From Blastococcus sp. (GTDB taxonomy: Bacteria; Actinomycetota; Actinomycetes; Mycobacteriales; Geodermatophilaceae): a stretch of DNA of 45,744 nt. The number at the start of each line of letters is the position of its first letter. Positions within the stretch are counted from its first letter, which is position 1. The position numbers were made by a program, and so were the translations under genes. Below the pieces are notes generated by a model. That model was not told the DNA's origin. It saw only the letters and a list, made by a program, of their open reading frames with translations, and made no database searches. Shown one piece after another: positions 39,701 through 45,744 of the stretch. The DNA is taken from the NCBI GenBank assembly GCA_025465355.1, contig JAODNN010000044.1, forward strand, positions 1 to 45,744, read 5' to 3'.

Positions 39701-39717
39701 AACCTAGCCCGTACGGT
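39701..39717. promoter_or_regulatory. Back-to-back -10 elements of two leaderless genes
   Basis: TAGGTT on the minus strand (39701-39706) and TACGGT on the plus strand (39712-39717) are separated by 5 bp. They lie 7 and 6 nt from the GTG codons at 39693 and 39724. Both fit the actinobacterial TANNNT -10 rule. Confidence 0.6.
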
Positions 39718-39723
39718 GAGGAG

Positions 39724-40353
39724 GTGCCCGACCTCGCCCTCGACCAGGCCGTCGACCTCACCCGGACCGGCGACGTCTGGGTCTTCCGCGGCCCGTCGCT
39801 CGCCGACCGCGCGATCCGGGCGCTCACCAACGCGCCCGTCAACCACGTCGGAATGGCCGTCGTGCTGGAGGACCTACCGCCGCTGCTCTGGCACGCCGAG
39901 CTCGGCCGCTCGCTGCCCGATGCCTGGACCGGCACGCACCAGCGCGGCGTCCAGTTGCACGATCTCCGCGACGCCGTCGTCACGTGGCACCGCCGGTACG
40001 GCCAGCAGGCCTGGCTGCGGCAGCTCGTGGGGCCGGCCGAGGACGGCGGCGTGACCCCGGCGATGGAGGACGCGGTGCTGCGCACCATCGCCCGGTTGGA
40101 CGGCAAGCCGTTCCCGACCACCCGCGGGCTGGCCAGCGGGTGGATCAACGGGCGGCTCCGCAGGCAGACGGCGGCCGACACCGTGTTCTGCGCCGAGCTG
40201 GTGGCCGCCACCTACACCGCGATGGAGCTGCTGCCGGAGGCCCGCCCGCGCAACTGGTACGACCCGGGCAGCTTCTGGTCCGGCGACGACCTCGAGCTCC
40301 TGCAGGGCGCCCGCCTCGGCCCGGAGATCCAGGTCGACGTCCCGGAGGCCTGA
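39724..40353 (+). CDS. YiiX-like permuted papain/NlpC-P60 family protein
   Basis: 209 residues. TRTGDVWVFRGPSLADRAIR opens the domain, VNHVGMAVVL holds the presumed catalytic His41, and TVFCAELVAATYTAMEL holds Cys156 with Glu158. His before Cys is the circularly permuted order of YiiX/YebB-like (DUF830) enzymes, which may act on amide or ester bonds of lipids or peptides. There is no signal peptide, so it should be cytosolic. The start is GTG at 39724. GAGGAG abuts the GTG too closely to serve as a ribosome site, which fits leaderless expression. It is convergent with yccF. Confidence 0.8.
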   Translation: MPDLALDQAVDLTRTGDVWVFRGPSLADRAIRALTNAPVNHVGMAVVLEDLPPLLWHAELGRSLPDAWTGTHQRGVQLHDLRDAVVTWHRRYGQQAWLRQLVGPAEDGGVTPAMEDAVLRTIARLDGKPFPTTRGLASGWINGRLRRQTAADTVFCAELVAATYTAMELLPEARPRNWYDPGSFWSGDDLELLQGARLGPEIQVDVPEA

Positions 40354-40402
40354 CCCATCGCGCGAGTGCCGATCCGCGGTCGCGCTGGATCAGGTCGCGG
40401 CA

Positions 40403-40843
40403 TCAGTAGCGTGCCGGCGCCGCGTTCACCGTCGACCCGGCGCCGAACCAGGACCGCGGCAGCTCGGTCGGGACCACCTGCTTGCCGAGCGGGAAGAGGC
40501 CCACGGCAGCGAGCTTGAACAGGGCGATGCCGAACGGGATCCCGATGATCGTCAGGCAGTACGCGATGCCGGCGATGATGTGCACCAGCGCCAGCCACCA
40601 GCCCGCGAACAGGAACCACAACAGGTTGCCGACCGCGGAGGCCACGCCGGCACCGGGCGCGGGAACCGTGGTCCGGCCGAACGGGAAGGCGGCGAAGCCG
40701 GCGAGGCGGAACGACGCGATGCCGAACGGGATGGTCACGATGAGCAGGCACGCGATCAGCCCGGCCAGAAGGTAGGCCAGGGCCAGCAGCCATCCGTGGA
40801 TCACGAACCAGATGACGTTGAGCACCAGTCGCAGGAGGTCCAC
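40403..40843 (-). CDS. YccF domain membrane protein
   Basis: 146 residues from a GTG at 40843. The YccF family is defined by two copies of an IPFGIxxFxLAxxxxFPxGxxxV segment: IPFGIASFRLAGFAAFPFG and IPFGIALFKLAAVGLFPLG. Each follows a pair of helices (LNVIWFVIHGWLLALAYLLA, GNLLWFLFAGWWLALVHIIA), so the protein is a tandem internal duplication with four helices. A longer upstream reading has no family similarity. The function is unknown. It lies 70 bp downstream of the DHFR-like gene on the same strand. Confidence 0.9.
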   Translation of the reverse strand: MDLLRLVLNVIWFVIHGWLLALAYLLAGLIACLLIVTIPFGIASFRLAGFAAFPFGRTTVPAPGAGVASAVGNLLWFLFAGWWLALVHIIAGIAYCLTIIGIPFGIALFKLAAVGLFPLGKQVVPTELPRSWFGAGSTVNAAPARY

Positions 40844-40913
40844 GTCAGCCTGACGAGCCGGCGGTGCGACCGGTTCCCGGGCTTCGGCGGCGCGCCGGGC
40901 CGCGTGACCCGGC

Positions 40914-41474
40914 TCATGCCTCTCGGCGCACCCGGTAGGCGGTCTGCACCATGCCGCCAGGGAAGACGTGGGTGCGCTCGTGCTCGAGCGCCACATCCGC
41001 CGGCAGCTCACCGAAGGGGGTGTGGCCGGTGCCGATGAGCACCGGGACGCGGGAGAGGGTCAGGTCCGAGATCAGGCCGGCGCTGAGGAAGGCGTGCACC
41101 GTCCGGCCGCCGTCCACGTAGACCCGCCGGTACCCGGCCGCGCTCAGCGCCGCCACGGCCTCGTCGAAAGATCGGTGCACGGAGATGCGGGGATCGGCGT
41201 CGGCTGCCAGCGTCGTGCTGAGCACGTGCACCGGCTTGCCCTGGTACGGCCACGTGGCCATCGGCGCGATGACGTCGTAGGTCGCCCGGCCCATCACCAG
41301 GGCGTCGATGCCGGAGACGAACTCCGCGAAGCCGAAGTCGCCGCCGGCGCCGTCGTCGGGCGCGCCGCCGACCTCAGCGTCGCCGGTGAGCCAGGAGAGG
41401 TCGCCGTCGAGGCGCGCGATGAACCCGTCGACGCTCATGCCGAGGAAGACCGAGCCGGTGAAGGAGGTATCCAT
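40914..41474 (-). CDS. Dihydrofolate reductase / RibD C-terminal family protein
   Basis: 186 residues. The DHFR-like fold shows GMSVDGFIARLDGDLSWL at the start (family sDGfia motif), LVMGRATYDVI, VHVLSTTL and YVDGGRTVHAFLSAGLISDL, the last giving the GG dinucleotide loop. These enzymes are NADPH reductases of unknown substrates and are distinct from FolA. Only 41 bp separate it from the copper ATPase upstream, so it may be the last gene of the cop operon. It has no clear ribosome site of its own, which fits translation by read-through. Confidence 0.9.
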   Translation of the reverse strand: MDTSFTGSVFLGMSVDGFIARLDGDLSWLTGDAEVGGAPDDGAGGDFGFAEFVSGIDALVMGRATYDVIAPMATWPYQGKPVHVLSTTLAADADPRISVHRSFDEAVAALSAAGYRRVYVDGGRTVHAFLSAGLISDLTLSRVPVLIGTGHTPFGELPADVALEHERTHVFPGGMVQTAYRVRREA

Positions 41475-41515
41475 GCTGGTCAGCGTGCCGCAGCGGGCCG
41501 ACAGTTCCTGCCGGA

Positions 41516-43852
<2,337 letters not shown>

Positions 43853-43865
43853 CGGCGGGGCCGCC

Positions 43866-44075
43866 TCAGCGGGCGGCTACCTCGTAACCGGCCTCCTCGA
43901 CGGCGGCGCGGACCGCGGTCTCGTCCACGGGCGCCTCGCACGTCACGCTCAGCCCGCCGCTGGCGAGGTCGACGTCGACGGCGGTGACGCCGGGGACCTG
44001 CGAGACCTCGTCGGTGACGGCGTTCACGCAGTGCCCGCAGGTCATGCCGACGACGGTGTAGGTGGCGGTGTGCAC
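43866..44075 (-). CDS. copZ: Copper chaperone (HMA domain)
   Basis: 69 residues, a lone heavy-metal-associated domain with MTCGHC (about 11-16) and the ferredoxin-like beta-alpha-beta order; the end EAGYEVAAR is typical. It should carry Cu(I) in the cytosol to CopA. The start is GTG at 44075, 23 bp after the csoR stop, within the operon. Confidence 0.95.
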   Translation of the reverse strand: MHTATYTVVGMTCGHCVNAVTDEVSQVPGVTAVDVDLASGGLSVTCEAPVDETAVRAAVEEAGYEVAAR

Positions 44076-44098
44076 GAGGGTCCTCTCGGGGTGGTGGG

Positions 44099-44416
44099 TC
44101 AGGAACGGACGAGGCGGGCGATGGCTTCGGAGGCCTCGCGCACCTTCTCCTCGCCCTCGCGGCCGCCGGCCTTCGCGGCCTCGACGACGCAGGTGCTCAG
44201 GTGCTCCTCCAGCAGGCCGAGCGAGACCGCCTGGAGCGCCTTCGTCATGGCCGAGACCTGGGTGAGGATGTCGATGCAGTACTTCTCGCCCTCGACCATG
44301 CGCTGCAGTCCGCGCGCCTGGCCCTCGATCCGGCGGAGCCGTTTGAGGTAGTCGTCCTTACGGCTGATGTACCCGTGCTGGTGACCGGGGACGGTCTCGG
44401 TGTCGACCGGTTCCAT
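44099..44416 (-). CDS. csoR: CsoR-family copper-sensing repressor
   Basis: 105 residues, all-helical. The Cu(I) ligands are Cys47 (in KYCIDIL), His72 and Cys76 (in EEHLSTC), with the same 25 and 4 spacing as the mycobacterial protein. The first helix (RKDDYLKRLRRIEGQARGLQ) supplies the DNA-binding basic surface. Copper binding releases the operator. It is the first gene of csoR-copZ-copA. A G/C-run palindrome lies about 70 bp upstream. Confidence 0.95.
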   Translation of the reverse strand: MEPVDTETVPGHQHGYISRKDDYLKRLRRIEGQARGLQRMVEGEKYCIDILTQVSAMTKALQAVSLGLLEEHLSTCVVEAAKAGGREGEEKVREASEAIARLVRS

Positions 44417-44481
44417 GCCGTTCCCCCATCCGGGTCCCTCATTCGGGTCCCTCCTTCGGGTCCACAGTGCGTTCGGGCGTG

Positions 44482-44502
44482 AGCATACCCCCCGGGGGTT
44501 AT
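44482..44502 (-). promoter_or_regulatory. CsoR operator overlapping the cop promoter
   Basis: ATACCCCCCGGGGGTTAT (44485-44502) is a near-perfect palindrome of the C-tract/G-tract type bound by CsoR. The minus-strand -10-like TATGCT (44482-44487) overlaps its edge. I see no clear -35, which fits a repressed promoter. Confidence 0.82.
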
Positions 44503-44521
44503 CTCAGGGATGGCTCCGGGC

Positions 44522-44884
44522 TCAGTCGGTGGGAGAGGGTCCGAACAGTGGCTGCGAGGGCTGCGTGCGGAGCCGGTCGACGTCGATCCGGAGGCGCTCG
44601 GCGTCGGCCTGGGCAGAGGCCAGCTGATCCTGAAGGCTCACGATGGTCTCGGCCGAGGCGAGCGGGTGGCCGTCGTCGAGCAGGCCACGCATGCGGGCGG
44701 CCAGGTGCAACTGCTGGCGGGAGTAGCGGCGGTGACCGCCGGGGGAGCGGTGCGGCTGCAGGAACCCGGAGCTGTCCAGGCTGCGGAGGAAGGCCGCCTG
44801 GACGCCGAGCAGCTCCGCGGCCTGGCTCATCGTGAGCGCCGGGTAGTCGGGGTCGTCGAGCCGGCGCAGCGGGTCCTCACTCAT
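44522..44884 (-). CDS. MerR-family transcriptional regulator (HspR-like)
   Basis: 120 residues. The winged helix has TMSQAAELLGVQAAFLRSLD (18-37) and GFLQPHRSPGGHRRYS (40-55), which are MerR hallmarks. A coiled-coil dimer helix runs from about 80 (VSLQDQLASAQADAERLRID). There are no metal-binding Cys residues, so it is not a metal sensor. Its position after hsp20 and the HRSPGGHRRYS wing suggest an HspR-type heat-shock regulator. No HAIR-type site is seen, so the target is not shown. A strong terminator stands between hsp20 and this gene. Confidence 0.85.
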   Translation of the reverse strand: MSEDPLRRLDDPDYPALTMSQAAELLGVQAAFLRSLDSSGFLQPHRSPGGHRRYSRQQLHLAARMRGLLDDGHPLASAETIVSLQDQLASAQADAERLRIDVDRLRTQPSQPLFGPSPTD

Positions 44885-44931
44885 CGTCGTCCCTCTCGGT
44901 GGGCCGCCCTCCCGGATGTCGGGAGAACGCT

Positions 44932-44961
44932 GGGGGCCGGGCCCGTGCGGGCCCGGCCCCC
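44932..44961 (-). terminator. Strong terminator between hsp20 and the MerR gene
   Basis: GGGGGCCGGGCCCG (44932-44945) and its exact complement (44948-44961) form a 14-bp stem with a 2-nt centre. It lies 13 bp after the hsp20 stop and 47 bp before the MerR start. Confidence 0.88.
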
Positions 44962-44974
44962 GATCGCGGTCCGG

Positions 44975-45466
44975 TCAGCTCCCGACTTCCCGGGGCTGCC
45001 TGGTGTCGCCCTCGATCGTGCGGCCCGCCGCGGTGGCCGGTGCATCAGCGCGAGTCACCGTGATCTTGCGCGCCTTGGCCTTCTCGGCGACCGGGATGCT
45101 CACGGTGAGCACGCCGTCGTGGTAACTGGCCTCGAGCCGCTCGGTGTCCAGGCTGCGCCCGAGTACCAGCTGGCGCGTGTAGCTGCCGAACGGCCGCTCG
45201 GCGACAGTCCATTCGGCGTTGTCCAGCTGGGGCACGGAGCGTTCGGCGCTCACGGTCAGCGTGTTGCCCTCGACGGAAAGGTCGATCGACCCCGGGTCCA
45301 CGCCCGGCAGGTCGAAGTGGGCGACGAAGTTGTCGCCGATGCGGTAGGCGTCCATCGGCATGCCCGAGAGCGGGCGGGCGGTCATCGACCCGGCGCGGCC
45401 GGTGAGCTGGTCCAGCGCACGGAGCGCGGCGTTCGTGGCGGCGAAGGGGTCGTAGGCGGTCAGCAT
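44975..45466 (-). CDS. Hsp20 / alpha-crystallin small heat-shock protein
   Basis: 163 residues. The alpha-crystallin domain covers about 36-135: PMDAYRIGDNFVAHFDLPGV, then the SIDLSVEGNTLTVSAER strand pair and the GVLTVSIPVAEKAK end, with the family's IxI-like V-x-I. The flexible tail is Ala/Thr-rich. It is an ATP-independent holdase that keeps unfolding proteins soluble under stress. A promoter with a TATTCT -10 lies about 70 bp upstream. Confidence 0.95.
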   Translation of the reverse strand: MLTAYDPFAATNAALRALDQLTGRAGSMTARPLSGMPMDAYRIGDNFVAHFDLPGVDPGSIDLSVEGNTLTVSAERSVPQLDNAEWTVAERPFGSYTRQLVLGRSLDTERLEASYHDGVLTVSIPVAEKAKARKITVTRADAPATAAGRTIEGDTRQPREVGS

Positions 45467-45535
45467 GATTCCTCAACCTCCCGATGTGTCGTTGTGCTGA
45501 TCGCTGCCCGAGGCAGAACCTCTAGTGGCGAGTGG

Positions 45536-45564
45536 AGAATATCTCTCGCATGCAGGCGCGTAAA
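45536..45564 (-). promoter_or_regulatory. Candidate promoter of hsp20
   Basis: On the minus strand TTTACG (45559-45564), a 17-bp spacer and TATTCT (45536-45541) give 4 of 6 matches each to the housekeeping consensus. A short palindrome, GAGAATATCTC, overlaps the -10 (45535-45545) and could be an operator. Confidence 0.5.
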
Positions 45565-45611
45565 CATCCATCCAGAAAATTTCTTGCCACGACGGCCAGC
45601 AGGACCTGAGG

Positions 45612-45744
45612 TCAGGCCGGCGCGGGTGCGGGGAAGTCGATGCCGGTCAACCGTGCCGAGGCCTCCCAGAGGCGCTGGGCGAGCTCCGGGTCGCTGGCTT
45701 CCGGGGTGCGGCCCACGAGGGTGGGGTAGCCGCGCATCTCCTGG
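45612..45744 (-). CDS. C-terminal end of a probable SDR oxidoreductase (partial)
   Basis: Only the last 44 or so codons are inside the window, ending at TGA 45612-45614. The visible tail reads LWEASARLTGIDFPAPAPA, a close match in style to the end of retinol-dehydrogenase-like short-chain dehydrogenases (LWEvSeeLTG). The catalytic part is outside the window, so function and start cannot be judged. Confidence 0.6.
   Translation of the reverse strand, partial: QEMRGYPTLVGRTPEASDPELAQRLWEASARLTGIDFPAPAPA

Noticed and set aside
45467-45611. Search for HAIR or CIRCE elements upstream of hsp20
   Set aside because: Neither CTTGAGT-N7-ACTCAAG nor TTAGCACTC-N9-GAGTGCTAA is present. Only a short GAGAATATCTC palindrome is seen.

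Overview
The window is a chromosomal segment of a very GC-rich actinobacterium. The mix of a DUF222-type HNH nuclease, a mycothiol-dependent enzyme, a c-di-AMP riboswitch ahead of an NlpC/P60 hydrolase, an ECF42-type sigma factor with its YCII partner, many GTG starts and apparently leaderless genes points to Geodermatophilaceae (Blastococcus, Geodermatophilus or Modestobacter). That placement is an inference from gene content. I see no rRNA, tRNA, CRISPR array, transposase or prophage.

Layout. 1-2915: a truncated HNH nuclease, a luciferase-like oxidoreductase, a small MT0933-type antitoxin-like protein and a SnoaL-like protein. 3133-8835 (minus): a five-gene MacAB-like export operon with an adaptor at each end, plus an ATPase, a permease and a lipoprotein. 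8986-11003: an RtcB-type RNA ligase, a Nudix hydrolase and a 53-residue protein. 11085-12530: a maleylpyruvate isomerase-family protein facing an NlpC/P60 peptidase under a c-di-AMP riboswitch. 12823-21420: a 1989-residue DUF4011/SF1 helicase/nuclease-like/DUF3320 protein, divergent from a membrane-anchored DnaQ-like exonuclease ending in a CCHC zinc knuckle, and then a DUF6884 protein. This is the most defence-like part of the window.

21520-28436: an enoyl-CoA hydratase, a hidden 58-residue membrane protein, a lipoprotein, two small zinc-ribbon proteins (one without a normal start codon), a ferritin-like protein, DUF427 and DUF4242 proteins, an AraC regulator and a thioesterase. 28507-30319: a YCII (DGPF) gene and an ECF42-type sigma factor behind a matching TGTCGA/CGAC promoter. 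30339-33716: a MarR regulator with a candidate operator and two exported proteins. 33739-40843: ElaA-like acetyltransferase, DUF6328, DUF2277, a membrane protein, a NYN-like protein, an SDR, an MFS transporter, RraA, two divergent genes only 30 bp apart, and YccF.

40914-44502 (minus): csoR-copZ-copA copper efflux with a near-perfect CsoR operator, followed by a DHFR-like gene. 44522-45744: MerR regulator, Hsp20, and the end of a probable short-chain dehydrogenase.

Genes that clearly work together are the exporter operon, the copper operon and the YCII/ECF42 pair. The helicase/exonuclease/DUF6884 group is a plausible but unproven functional neighbourhood.
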